A DNA stretch of 64,000 nucleotides from Flavobacteriales bacterium (lineage in GTDB: Bacteria > Bacteroidota > Bacteroidia > Flavobacteriales > Flavobacteriaceae), in contig JAMOUV010000010.1 of NCBI GenBank assembly GCA_027067965.1, forward strand, positions 594,958 to 658,957. The letters are read 5' to 3'. The notes under the pieces were generated by a model. That model was not told where the DNA came from, ran no database searches, and saw only the letters and a list, made by a program, of their open reading frames with translations. Made by a program: the position numbers and the translations under genes. Shown here one piece after another: positions 55,617-63,745 of this stretch (positions are counted from its first letter, which is position 1; every line of letters starts with the position of its first letter).

Positions 55617-56309
55617 ATGGCGAATAGCACATCATTTTTTTCGTCCGGTGGCAAAGACATCGCCATCTTAATAGACCCCGATAAATTTTCGTCCGACCGG
55701 ATCGTCGCATTAAAAAAAGCCGTTGAAAAATTCCGGCCTTCTTATTTTTTTGTAGGCGGGAGTTTGCTTATTTCAGGCGACTTGGACGAAACAATTCAAA
55801 TATTAAAAAAACATTTTAATCTTCCCGTACTTATCTTTCCCGGCGATCATAGTCAAGTTTCTTCACATGCCGACGGCATATTGTTTTTGACCTTGCTTTC
55901 GGGTCGAAATCCGGAATATTTGGCGGGTCAACAAGTAAAAGCGGCTCCTGCCATAAAAAAATCGAAAATTTCGGTTATTCCGGTTGCTTATTTATTAATC
56001 GACGGCGGTAGAATCACAACGGTACAATACATCACACAAAGCATTCCCTTGCCCGCAGACAAACCCGAAATTATAATTTCCACCGCCTTGGCCGGTCAAT
56101 TTATGGGCATGCATGCCGTGTATTTGGAAACCGGAAGCGGAGCGCTCCGATCCGTAAGCCCCGAAATCATTGCAATGGTAAAGAAAAACATCGATATACC
56201 TCTGATCGTGGGGGGCGGTATCAAATCACAAGAAGAAATAGAAAACTTGTTCGAGGCGGGTGCCGATGTGATAGTTCTTGGGACAATTATTGAAGAAAGT
56301 TTCAAATAG
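55617..56309 (+). CDS. Geranylgeranylglyceryl/heptaprenylglyceryl phosphate synthase (PcrB/GGGPS family)
   Basis: 230 residues of the TIM-barrel GGGPS family. DPDKF near 20-24 (phosphate and Mg site), FVGGSLL near 44-50, ADGILFLTLLSGRNPEYL near 84-101, LETGSGA near 167-173 and the C-terminal IVGGGIKSQEEI near 195-206 are present. The enzyme joins glycerol-1-phosphate to a polyprenyl diphosphate, giving an ether-linked prenylglycerol. Bacterial group II members, including Bacteroidota ones, have been shown by others to be active on C20 substrates. Here the gene is divergent from holB and 1.2 kb from mvaA/GHMP kinase, which supply isoprenoids. Confidence 0.92.
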   Translation: MANSTSFFSSGGKDIAILIDPDKFSSDRIVALKKAVEKFRPSYFFVGGSLLISGDLDETIQILKKHFNLPVLIFPGDHSQVSSHADGILFLTLLSGRNPEYLAGQQVKAAPAIKKSKISVIPVAYLLIDGGRITTVQYITQSIPLPADKPEIIISTALAGQFMGMHAVYLETGSGALRSVSPEIIAMVKKNIDIPLIVGGGIKSQEEIENLFEAGADVIVLGTIIEESFK

Positions 56310-56321
56310 AATTAAAATCCT

Positions 56322-56329
56322 TATTTTTG
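56322..56329 (+). promoter_or_regulatory. Putative -7 element of the glucosaminidase gene
   Basis: TATTTTTG fits TAnnTTTG, 17 bp before the ATG at 56347. Confidence 0.5.
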
Positions 56330-56346
56330 AATAAAGTTTCAATCCC

Positions 56347-57717
56347 ATGAAGAAAATATCCTTTTTTATAACCGGAATATTTATTGCGTTACTTTTTAAT
56401 GCTTGCGGTTCGACTAAGAAGACTACCCGTCCCGCTAAGAAAAAAGAAACCGAAGTGACCAAACAAACCGACGTGCAAACATTGAAATACATTGCGCGGT
56501 ATAAAAAAACGGCACAAGAAGAAATGCGTGATTACGGCATACCTGCAAGTATTACCTTGGCCCAAGGAATTTTGGAATCGGCTTCGGGGACCAGTTATTT
56601 GGCCCGCCATGCCAATAATCATTTCGGTATAAAATGTGCCGATGATTGGAACGGACCGAAAATTTATCAAGACGACGACCATAAAAACGAATGTTTCAGA
56701 AAATATAAAGACGCTTCGGAATCTTTTCGCGATCATTCCAAATTTTTAACTTCGCGCAAGCGTTATGCCTTCTTATTCCGCTTGCCCCCTTCAGATTACG
56801 AAGCGTGGGCCAAAGGATTGAAGAAAGCCGGTTATGCCACCGATCCGAGTTATCCGTCCAAATTGATTTATATTATCGAGAAATACAAACTCTACGAATT
56901 GGACCAGGAAGTTCTTAGAAAAATGAATATAAAAGAAGAAATAACCAAAAAGGAGAGTAAAGACAAAGGCGAGAAGATTATTTATGAAGTAAAGGCCGGT
57001 GAAACGCTTTATACCATTTCGAAAAAATTTAATATTCCGGTAAGGGAAATTAAAGAAATGAACAATTTGGTGGATTTTGATATTTACGAAGGACAAATTC
57101 TAGTGCTTAAAAAACCCGATCATATTCCGGATGAACAAATTACGGAAACCGAAGAAACATCAGAGGAAAAAAACGTAGAAATCCCAAATGATAAAGTGAT
57201 TAAATCTTCCGAAGAAAAAATAAACAAAGAAAAAACAGTGGTGCCGGAAACCCGTCATGAAGAGAAAAAAATTGTCGAAGAAAAACCCGTTAAAAAAGAA
57301 AAACCGGTCAGAGTTTCGGTATCCAAACCTACATACATTGTGCATAAAGTAAAACCCCAAGAAACACTTTATGCGATTTCTACCAAATACGGCGTGTCGA
57401 TTGAAGAAATTATGGAGGCCAATAATTTGAATGATACCCACATCAAACCCGGCCAATCTTTGATTATCCCCGAGAAAAAGAGTCAATCGACAAAGGAAGT
57501 TAAGGAAGAGCAGGTAGAAAAGGAGGAACAAATCACAAAACAACCCGAAAAACCTCAACAAACAAAAGAAACCGTACCGGCATATCATATCGTGAAGCCC
57601 GGCGAAACATTGTATCGCATACATGTCACTTATAACATTCCCATAGAAAAATTAAAAGAACTTAACGGACTGAAAGATAACACGATATATGTGGGACAAA
57701 AAATCAGATTAAGATGA
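56347..57717 (+). CDS. LysM-containing glucosaminidase lipoprotein
   Basis: 456 residues. Signal peptide with lipobox LLFNAC (Cys20). The glucosaminidase (GH73-like) domain spans about 50-200: ITLAQGILESASGTSYLA (with catalytic Glu in ILESASG) and ANNHFGIKCADDW near 87-99. Three LysM repeats follow (about 218-262 with YEVKAGETLYTIS, 332-378 with HKVKPQETLYAIS and 411-455 with HIVKPGETLYRIH), separated by charged linkers. It cleaves peptidoglycan between GlcNAc and MurNAc; anchoring to the envelope and three wall-binding modules fit a daughter-cell or turnover hydrolase. It overlaps ChaN by ATGA. Confidence 0.95.
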   Translation: MKKISFFITGIFIALLFNACGSTKKTTRPAKKKETEVTKQTDVQTLKYIARYKKTAQEEMRDYGIPASITLAQGILESASGTSYLARHANNHFGIKCADDWNGPKIYQDDDHKNECFRKYKDASESFRDHSKFLTSRKRYAFLFRLPPSDYEAWAKGLKKAGYATDPSYPSKLIYIIEKYKLYELDQEVLRKMNIKEEITKKESKDKGEKIIYEVKAGETLYTISKKFNIPVREIKEMNNLVDFDIYEGQILVLKKPDHIPDEQITETEETSEEKNVEIPNDKVIKSSEEKINKEKTVVPETRHEEKKIVEEKPVKKEKPVRVSVSKPTYIVHKVKPQETLYAISTKYGVSIEEIMEANNLNDTHIKPGQSLIIPEKKSQSTKEVKEEQVEKEEQITKQPEKPQQTKETVPAYHIVKPGETLYRIHVTYNIPIEKLKELNGLKDNTIYVGQKIRLR

Positions 57718-58580
57718 GCAAAAGTTTTTTGATTATTGTGATGTGGTTGATAAATGCTTCTTTGTTTGCGCAAGAACCCGCGGCATTTAAAATATATAAT
57801 GCCAAGGGAAAGAAAACGTCTTATAAAAAATTATTGAAAAAAGCGACCAAGGCCGATGTGGTTTTTTTCGGTGAGGAACATAATAATACAATTGCCCATT
57901 GGTTGGAATTAAAATTAACGGAAGATTTATTCCGGCTTAAAAACGGAAAAATAATATTGGGTGCCGAAATGTTCGAGCGCGATAATCAAGACGCTCTTAC
58001 CCGTTATGTCAAAGGGGAAATAGACGAAAAACAGTTGGATAGTTTGGCCCGGCTGTGGCCTAATTTCACTAAAGATTACAAACCTTTAGTGGATTTTGCC
58101 CGGGAACATAAACTTCCTTTTATCGCTACGAATATTCCTCGTCGGTATGCTTCGATGGTGTATAAAAAAGGATTCGAATCCCTTGATTCGCTGAGCGACA
58201 GAGAAAAATCCTGGATAGCACCTTTACCGATTGCGTATGACTCCACCTTGTCGCAATATGTGAGGATGAGAGATATGATGCGCAAACACGGGCACGATAA
58301 TCCCAATTTACCGATGGCTCAAGCCGTAAAGGACGCCACTATGGCCTATTCTATCGCCCGGAATCTTAAAGACGGCTATACTTTTATTCATTATAACGGC
58401 AGTTATCATTCGGCCTTTGACCAAGGCATCATCTGGTATTTAAGGCGACTCAAGCCCGATATTAAAATCTTGACCGTAGAAGTAATCTCCCAAAAACAAA
58501 CGGACCATTTGGAACCCGAATATAAAGGAACGGCCGATTTTATTATCGTTACGGACGAAAGTTTCCCGAAATCTTATTAA
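57714..58580 (+). CDS. ChaN-family (haem/iron-regulated) lipoprotein-like protein
   Basis: 288 residues with a signal peptide (SFLIIVMWLINASLFAQ). The core motifs VVFFGEEHNNTIAH near 49-62, ILGAEMFERDNQ near 82-93 and HYNGSYHSAFDQGI near 223-236 match the ChaN/DUF399 family, which in some bacteria binds haem and is iron-regulated. The signal peptide lacks a clear lipobox Cys, so the lipoprotein name may not apply. Its ATGA overlap with the glucosaminidase stop indicates coupled translation. Confidence 0.87.
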   Translation: MSKSFLIIVMWLINASLFAQEPAAFKIYNAKGKKTSYKKLLKKATKADVVFFGEEHNNTIAHWLELKLTEDLFRLKNGKIILGAEMFERDNQDALTRYVKGEIDEKQLDSLARLWPNFTKDYKPLVDFAREHKLPFIATNIPRRYASMVYKKGFESLDSLSDREKSWIAPLPIAYDSTLSQYVRMRDMMRKHGHDNPNLPMAQAVKDATMAYSIARNLKDGYTFIHYNGSYHSAFDQGIIWYLRRLKPDIKILTVEVISQKQTDHLEPEYKGTADFIIVTDESFPKSY

Positions 58581-58634
58581 TTAAACTTTTTGCATTAATC
58601 AAGCATCCAAATATTAAATTAAATTTCCTGTAAG

Positions 58635-58952
58635 ATGGATTCTAAAAAGATGTTTCATAAAAATTTTAATGCACATTACGATGTGCCAGACGATTATTTT
58701 AATGAATTGGAAAATCAATTTTTTAATAAAATCCATAAAATAGATAAAAAGCGATATTTTCTATTCAAAATCACTGCGGCATTATTTTTGCTTGTAATTA
58801 TAGGATATCCCTTAAAGAAAATTTTTTTCCATTCGAACAAAGATATTGATAATCAATTAATTGAAGAAATACAAGTTAATTTAACGGATATCCCCGATCA
58901 AGTAATTGAAGAATATTTATTAATGGAAGAAGGAAATTTAGAAACGGAATAA
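58635..58952 (+). CDS. Small membrane protein with a cytoplasmic N-terminus (anti-sigma-associated type)
   Basis: 105 residues. The first 38 residues contain the pattern YDVPDDYFNELENQF (15-29), followed by a membrane helix (about 44-62) and an acidic outer segment. Proteins with a (V/F)P-Y-F helix, one membrane segment and a variable outer part often follow ECF sigma factors in Bacteroidota, but no sigma gene is next to it; it lies 54 bp after ChaN. I can assign no function. Confidence 0.6.
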   Translation: MDSKKMFHKNFNAHYDVPDDYFNELENQFFNKIHKIDKKRYFLFKITAALFLLVIIGYPLKKIFFHSNKDIDNQLIEEIQVNLTDIPDQVIEEYLLMEEGNLETE

Positions 58953-58967
58953 CAAAAAATTACACCC

Positions 58968-59819
58968 ATGAAAAAAAATTGGATTTATCTCATTTTTATG
59001 CTTATTTTCGGATTAAGCATACAGTCTTGCCACAAAAAAAATGTGAGTGGAGATACTCTAACCGACGAAGAAATCGGCATGATAGTAAAGTCGGATGTAC
59101 TTTCCGATGATATGATGGTTGAATTAACCGGAATAGTCGATCATTTAAATTATGTTTACAGGTCAAATGGGGAAAATCAAACTTCGAATAATTTTGCTCA
59201 CCCGCATCTGCCGTCTTGTGCAACAATTTCACATTTTCATTTGAGCGATACTTTATTTATAGATATAACTTTTGCCAGTTCGGGATGTGAAATGCCTAGC
59301 GGGCGCAAATATGCCGGTACGGTTCATCTCAAAAAATATATTAACAGATCGGAGGGAGGATTTTTTATAAGCGGAAATTTCGAAAATTTCTATATTGATG
59401 AGATAAAAATCGAAGGTTATTTTACCCGAACTCGAAAATGGTCTAATGATAACGGTCATCCCGAAGCCACACATGAATTCGATTTAACTCTCGTATGGCC
59501 CGATGGAGAAACCACGAAAACCGAAGGAACACGAACTATTGAATGGGTGGAAGGATATAATACCCTTGCGCAAAGGGATGATGATGTATTCCTTATTACG
59601 GGGAATTGGCATGTGATTCGCAGGGATGGAAATGAATATCGTATTAATATTATTACGCCGCTCCGGCGTGAAGTATCTTGCGAATGGATTGTAAGCGGCA
59701 CAATGGAAATAATTTATAACGGCGAAAATTATAAATTGGATTTCGGTGACGGCACCTGCGATAACGAGGCCGTTTTGACTCAACCGGACGGTAGTACGAG
59801 AACCGTAGAATTGAGATAA
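58968..59819 (+). CDS. Secreted lipoprotein of unknown function
   Basis: 283 residues with a lipobox-like start (LSIQSC, Cys about residue 21). The first third is helical and polar, with an acidic run EEIGMIVKSDVLSDDMM; the rest is a repetitive beta fold: TGTVHL-type strands, SGNFENFYIDEIKIEGYF near 145-162, NWHVIRRDGNEYRIN and SGTMEIIYNGENY near 247-259. Four or more cysteines occur in the mature part (near 83, 106, 238 and 269). No named family recognised. It is 15 bp from the small membrane protein and ends at a palindromic terminator. Confidence 0.65.
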   Translation: MKKNWIYLIFMLIFGLSIQSCHKKNVSGDTLTDEEIGMIVKSDVLSDDMMVELTGIVDHLNYVYRSNGENQTSNNFAHPHLPSCATISHFHLSDTLFIDITFASSGCEMPSGRKYAGTVHLKKYINRSEGGFFISGNFENFYIDEIKIEGYFTRTRKWSNDNGHPEATHEFDLTLVWPDGETTKTEGTRTIEWVEGYNTLAQRDDDVFLITGNWHVIRRDGNEYRINIITPLRREVSCEWIVSGTMEIIYNGENYKLDFGDGTCDNEAVLTQPDGSTRTVELR

Positions 59820-59843
59820 AGATTAGAAAAATTTATTTCATAT

Positions 59844-59873
59844 CACAAACGCCCCGCTTGCGGGGCGTTTGTG
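59844..59873. terminator. GC-rich palindromic terminator between convergent genes
   Basis: A 13-bp perfect inverted repeat, CACAAACGCCCCG/CGGGGCGTTTGTG (59844-59856 and 59861-59873) with a 4-nt loop. The flanks lack long T-runs, so on both strands it may act as a stable pause or terminator. Confidence 0.7.
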
Positions 59874-59900
59874 GTTTATAGTAAACCGAATAATCTTCGA

Positions 59901-61094
59901 TTATTTTTTATCGTAGCATCTGAATGCTTGAATACCCGTCACGTCATGACCGGTAATGAGCAAATGGATGTCATGGGTGCCTTCATAAGTAATGACCGAT
60001 TCCAGATTCATCATATGACGCATCAAAGGATATTCTCCCGTAATGCCCATGGCTCCTAACATTTGTCTTGCTTGTCTTACGATGTCCCATGCGATGTAAG
60101 TATTATTTCGCTTGGCCATGGAAATTTGTGCGGCGGTTGCCTTGCCTTCATTCATCAGGGTGCCTAATCGCCATACCAATAACTGGGCCTTGGTGATTTC
60201 GGTGATCATTTCGGCTAATTTCTTCTGTTGAAGTTGGTAGGCGGCAATAGGGCGTCCGAATTGATGACGTTCCAAAGCGTAGCGTAATGCCGTATCATAA
60301 GCGTCCATGGCTGCCCCTAAAGTACCCCATGCGATACCGTATCTTGCCGAATCCAAACACATCAACGGGGCACGCAAACCGTCGGCACCGGGCAATAAGT
60401 TTTCTTTGGGTACTTTCACATTATCAAAAATCAATTCTCCGGTTGCCGATGTACGAAGCGACCATTTGTTATGCGTTTCGGGGGTGGAAAATCCTTCCAT
60501 TCCGCGTTCCACAATCAAACCTTTTATCCGGCCTTTTTCGTTTTTGGCCCAGACGACGGCTATATCGGCAAAGGGCGCATTGGAAATCCACATTTTGGCT
60601 CCGTTTAGCAAATAATAATCTCCTTCGTCTGTAAATTTAGATTCCATGCTTCCCGGATCGGAGCCGTGATTGGGTTCGGTCAAGCCGAAACAACCGATAA
60701 GTTCACCGGTGGCCAATTTGGGCAAGTATTTGTTTTTTTGTTCTTCGCTACCGAATTTCCAAATCGGATACATGACCAAGGAAGATTGCACCGAGGCGGT
60801 TGAACGGATTCCCGAATCACCGCGTTCCAATTCTTGCATAATGAGTCCGTAAGACATATAATCCAAACCCGGTCCGCCGTATTCTTCCGGAATAAAAGGA
60901 CCGAAAGCGCCTATTTCGGCCAGTCCTTTTAACAGATGACGGGGAAATTCCGCTTTTTGGGCATATTCTTCGATAATGGGCGTTACTTCACGCTTGACCC
61001 ATTCGCGTGTCGCCTCACGAACCAATTTGTGTTCATCCGAAAGAAGATCATCAACTTGGTAATAATCAGGATGTTTAAACATATCGTTAGCCAT
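59901..61094 (-). CDS. Acyl-CoA dehydrogenase, glutaryl-CoA dehydrogenase-like
   Basis: 397 residues of the ACAD flavoenzyme fold. The sequence context of the catalytic Glu (VITYEGTHDIH, Glu371) and of the KWSLRTSATGELIFDNVKVP segment (near 202-221) is that of glutaryl-CoA dehydrogenase. The C-terminal end TGHDVTGIQAF also fits. This enzyme oxidises and decarboxylates glutaryl-CoA to crotonyl-CoA in lysine and tryptophan breakdown. The Arg in the glutaryl-binding region is not checked, so other dicarboxylic ACADs are possible. Confidence 0.87.
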   Translation of the reverse strand: MANDMFKHPDYYQVDDLLSDEHKLVREATREWVKREVTPIIEEYAQKAEFPRHLLKGLAEIGAFGPFIPEEYGGPGLDYMSYGLIMQELERGDSGIRSTASVQSSLVMYPIWKFGSEEQKNKYLPKLATGELIGCFGLTEPNHGSDPGSMESKFTDEGDYYLLNGAKMWISNAPFADIAVVWAKNEKGRIKGLIVERGMEGFSTPETHNKWSLRTSATGELIFDNVKVPKENLLPGADGLRAPLMCLDSARYGIAWGTLGAAMDAYDTALRYALERHQFGRPIAAYQLQQKKLAEMITEITKAQLLVWRLGTLMNEGKATAAQISMAKRNNTYIAWDIVRQARQMLGAMGITGEYPLMRHMMNLESVITYEGTHDIHLLITGHDVTGIQAFRCYDKK

Positions 61095-61153
61095 AATCTT
61101 AATTTTCGTTTGTTTGCAAATATGGAAAAATAAGACGGAAACAAAAAAGATAT

Positions 61154-62164
61154 TTATCCTTTATCTTTCTTGTACATTTCCACTGCGAATTTCAAACTGT
61201 CTTCCACCGGAATAAATTCGTAATTCAGGGCTTCTTTAATTTTGGAATTTTCATATTCACTATCTTCGAACAAGGCGTTGATTGCCGCTTTATCCAAAAT
61301 TTTTCCTTTGCCCATCAGCGTGCTCAAAATATTGATAGGGGTGATCATGGCTCGGGTAAGTTTCTCCGGCAATTTATAATGGGGAGGTTTCACTCCCAAA
61401 AATTCTGCCAGCATGGAAATAATTTCACTAAAGCGTTTATTGTCGGCATTAATGATAAATCTTTCTTCGGTGATATTTTTTTCGAATAAAAGCCACATGA
61501 TTTGCACGGTATCACGCACGTCGGTGTAACCCGTTTTTCCTTCCGAATAAAAATATAATTTTTCTTTGGCAACCCGGTCGATTAGTTTTCCGAAACCGCT
61601 ATCCCAAAATCCCGGGCCTATAATCACGGAAGGATTGATAATGGCTCCTTTCAAACCTTCTTGAAATCCACGCCAAACTTCCATTTCGGATAAAAATTTA
61701 GAAGCCCCGTACCCGGTATGTGCCACATTCCACGACCAAATGGCTTTTTCCGATTTAATCTTCGAATTACCGCCTAAAGCAGCGATGGAACTCACATGAA
61801 GAAAATAGGATACCTGATGTTCGAGGGCTAAATTCACCATATTTTCTGTGCCTAAAATATTGGTATTAAACATCTCCTTTCTGTGCCGGGGCAGAAAAGA
61901 AACTTTGGCTGCCGCATGGAATATCACACCGGTTTCTTTGATGATGTCTTCCAAACACGCCCGGTCGGTTACATCGCAAGGTATCCAATGAATTTTTGAA
62001 AATAACGGCCCTTTGTCATAAAGCCGGAACAAATTTTTGACCTTTTCTAATTTTTCTTTCGTACGGTAAATGGCTACGGGCGAAATATTTTTTTCGGTTA
62101 ATAATATGAGCATGTGACTCCCGACTAAGCCCGTTCCTCCCGTGACCAAATATTGTTTTTTCAT
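61154..62164 (-). CDS. NAD-dependent epimerase/dehydratase-family protein
   Basis: 336 residues of the extended SDR family. The nucleotide motif VTGGTGLVGSH (7-17; TGxxGxxG) and the active-site YGASK (152-156, Tyr152 and Lys156) are present; SSIAALGG precedes it. The GFWDSGFGKLIDR region near 188-200 and the LYFYSEGKTGYTDVRDTVQ segment near 205-223 resemble dihydroflavonol-reductase-type and NAD-binding-10 members. The substrate is unknown. It is 59 bp from the acyl-CoA dehydrogenase gene on the same strand. Confidence 0.82.
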   Translation of the reverse strand: MKKQYLVTGGTGLVGSHMLILLTEKNISPVAIYRTKEKLEKVKNLFRLYDKGPLFSKIHWIPCDVTDRACLEDIIKETGVIFHAAAKVSFLPRHRKEMFNTNILGTENMVNLALEHQVSYFLHVSSIAALGGNSKIKSEKAIWSWNVAHTGYGASKFLSEMEVWRGFQEGLKGAIINPSVIIGPGFWDSGFGKLIDRVAKEKLYFYSEGKTGYTDVRDTVQIMWLLFEKNITEERFIINADNKRFSEIISMLAEFLGVKPPHYKLPEKLTRAMITPINILSTLMGKGKILDKAAINALFEDSEYENSKIKEALNYEFIPVEDSLKFAVEMYKKDKG

Positions 62165-62272
62165 TTACGGATCATATAAAATGTAAAAATAAATGATTTT
62201 TAATAAAGAAATTCGGTTTGGATTTTTCTTAAGTAAGGTATATATTCGATTAATTTTAAAAATTCTTGTAAT

Positions 62273-63064
62273 ATGAAGATTGCATTGGTTCAAGGAAAAA
62301 TTTATTGGGAGAATCCGAGAGCTAATTTAGATTATTATGATAAATTAATTTCGCAAGTCTCCGATCATAGTCGTGTTATTGTGCTGCCTGAAGCATTTAC
62401 AACCGGCTTTACGATGAATATAAATAAATTATCCGACATAATATCTTATCCGGTATTGGATTGGATGGTGGAAAAAGCATACGAAATAAATAAAACGATA
62501 GTCGGTTCGGTATTTGTGAAGGAAAATGGACATTTTTATAATCGATTATATTGGGTTAATTCAGATGGAAGTTATCAATATTATGATAAGCGGCATTTAT
62601 TCGGTTTGGCCGGTGAAAATAAAATTTTTACACCCGGTACCCGGCGGGTAGTTGTACAACAAGACGGTTTGAATTTTAATTTACAAATATGTTATGATTT
62701 ACGATTTCCCGTTTGGTCGGCTAATAAATATGATAAAAAAAGCAGGACTTTCGATTATGATGTGCTTATTTATGTGGCCAATTGGCCTGCGGTAAGGAAA
62801 AATGCTTATCTTCCTCTTTTACGTGCTCGCGCAATTGAAAATCAGGCCTTTGTAATATGGGTAAATAGAATCGGTCGTGATGCTTATATGAACACCTATT
62901 CGGGTGACACACGAATAATTCACCCGGGGGGCAAAGTTTTGGCAACAGTGAAAAGTAGTAATGAAGGAATTTTGGAATATGACTTATCACTGAAAGAATT
63001 AGAGGCATATAGAAAAAAATTCCTTTTTGGGCCTGATATGGATGATTTTGAAGTAAAAATTTAA
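62273..63064 (+). CDS. Omega-amidase-type nitrilase-superfamily amidohydrolase
   Basis: 263 residues with the nitrilase triad: Glu40 in VLPEAF, Lys106 in YDKRHLF and Cys140 in ICYDLRFP. The size and the presence of GLAGENKIFTPG (111-122) and RARAIENQ suit omega-amidase (YafV/NIT2 type), which hydrolyses alpha-ketoglutaramate and alpha-ketosuccinamate. It is the last ordinary gene before the tRNA-Asp repeat region. Confidence 0.9.
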   Translation: MKIALVQGKIYWENPRANLDYYDKLISQVSDHSRVIVLPEAFTTGFTMNINKLSDIISYPVLDWMVEKAYEINKTIVGSVFVKENGHFYNRLYWVNSDGSYQYYDKRHLFGLAGENKIFTPGTRRVVVQQDGLNFNLQICYDLRFPVWSANKYDKKSRTFDYDVLIYVANWPAVRKNAYLPLLRARAIENQAFVIWVNRIGRDAYMNTYSGDTRIIHPGGKVLATVKSSNEGILEYDLSLKELEAYRKKFLFGPDMDDFEVKI

Positions 63065-63097
63065 TGTGATAATATTTTTATTATCCCATATATATTA

Positions 63098-63172
63098 TTA
63101 AGGATTCCGGAAAGCCCGGTAATACTTATCGAATTTTTCGGAATAAATAATATAGACGTAAAATTTATCCAT
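63098..63172 (-). pseudogene. 5' fragment of a duplicated GIY-YIG gene
   Basis: On the minus strand, codons 1-19 are those of the intact GIY-YIG gene at 63374-63688 (MDKFYVYIIYSEKFDKYYR, with no base change in this part). Then the frame turns to AFRNP and a stop at 63098-63100, so the nuclease core is lost. The DNA homology continues upstream through the tRNA terminator and the tRNA-Asp 3' end (115 bp with two differences in total). Confidence 0.85.
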
Positions 63173-63229
63173 AAAAGAAAAAAGCCGTCAAAATGACGGC
63201 ATTTGTTGGTTGCGGTGCGGACGGGACTC
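63115..63229. repeat. Copy 1 of a 115-bp direct repeat
   Basis: Bases 63115-63229 match 63631-63745 at an offset of 516 bp with two substitutions and no gaps. The copy covers the first 19 codons of the GIY-YIG gene, the tRNA terminator and the 3' end of tRNA-Asp. Confidence 0.9.
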
Positions 63230-63310
63230 TCCGAAGGACCCTTAGGGGAACCCGTCCCGACGATTGTCGGGATGTCAGGCCGGTATTCTAACCAACTGAA
63301 CTACCGCACC
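63213..63310 (-). pseudogene. Scrambled tRNA-Asp copy (98 nt, probably non-functional)
   Basis: On the minus strand the 5' half up to CCGGCCTG and the acceptor 3' end GTCCCGTCCGCACCG are as in the intact tRNA-Asp at 63729-63802. Between them the anticodon half is replaced by a CCCGAC-AATC-GTCGGG palindrome (63256-63271), so GTC is lost. The T-stem ACGGG/CCCGT still pairs, but the T-loop TTC...GAGT carries an 18-nt insertion (bases about 63230-63247). A wobble anticodon-like stem CCGGC/GTCGG is possible with a 17-nt loop. It could not act as tRNA-Asp. Confidence 0.85.
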
Positions 63311-63373
63311 GAATATTTTAAAGAGCGCGTTAGGTGAGGCGTTCGAAGCCGTCTTGATAAAACAGTTTTAATA

Positions 63374-63688
63374 TTATAATTTATTGCAATCTTCATCCGG
63401 GAAAGACGGAAATTGTTGCAAGTATATTTTTAATTCGTTTTTAGGAGAAGAGATGAGTTTGCGAAGAGGCACTTTGCCGAATTTTTTAAGTTTTTTTTCT
63501 CTAAGCAATGCTTCATGTTTTGAGTCGAAAGTTTCGATATATACCAATTTCCAAGGTCTGAATTTTTTAGTATATCGTGCGAATCCGCAATTATGTCTTT
63601 GTAGTCTTCCCAGGGGGTTGGAGGTTATACCCCGGTAATACTTATCGAATTTTTCGGAATAAATAATATAGACGTAAAATTTATCCAT
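63374..63688 (-). CDS. GIY-YIG nuclease family protein
   Basis: 104 residues. The GIY-YIG core reads YVYIIYS (5-11) and YYRGITSNPLGRLQRHN (17-33), with Arg28 and Glu59 (HEALLREKKLKKF) as the catalytic pair; the C-terminal tail is polar. Length fits the stand-alone URI-type family. The frame extends upstream into tRNA-Asp (to 63787), which is an artefact; the ATG at 63688 gives the known family start. The ATG lies 4-8 bp past the T-run of the tRNA terminator, so this gene has no obvious promoter and would rely on read-through from tRNA-Asp. See the findings on the repeats. Confidence 0.85.
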   Translation of the reverse strand: MDKFYVYIIYSEKFDKYYRGITSNPLGRLQRHNCGFARYTKKFRPWKLVYIETFDSKHEALLREKKLKKFGKVPLRKLISSPKNELKIYLQQFPSFPDEDCNKL

Positions 63689-63745
63689 AAAAGAAAAAAG
63701 CCGTCGAAATGACGGCTTTTGTTGGTTGCGGTGCGGACGGGACTC
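63631..63745. repeat. Copy 2 of the 115-bp direct repeat
   Basis: This intact copy spans the start of the GIY-YIG gene, the terminator and the 3' portion of tRNA-Asp; see 63115-63229 for the partner. Confidence 0.9.
63692..63722 (-). terminator. Terminator of tRNA-Asp
   Basis: The stem AAAAGCCGTC/GACGGCTTTT (63696-63705 and 63711-63720) has a 5-nt loop and a T6 run on the minus strand. It lies between tRNA-Asp and the GIY-YIG start codon. The copy at about 63180-63206 has the same core with two changes. Confidence 0.9.
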
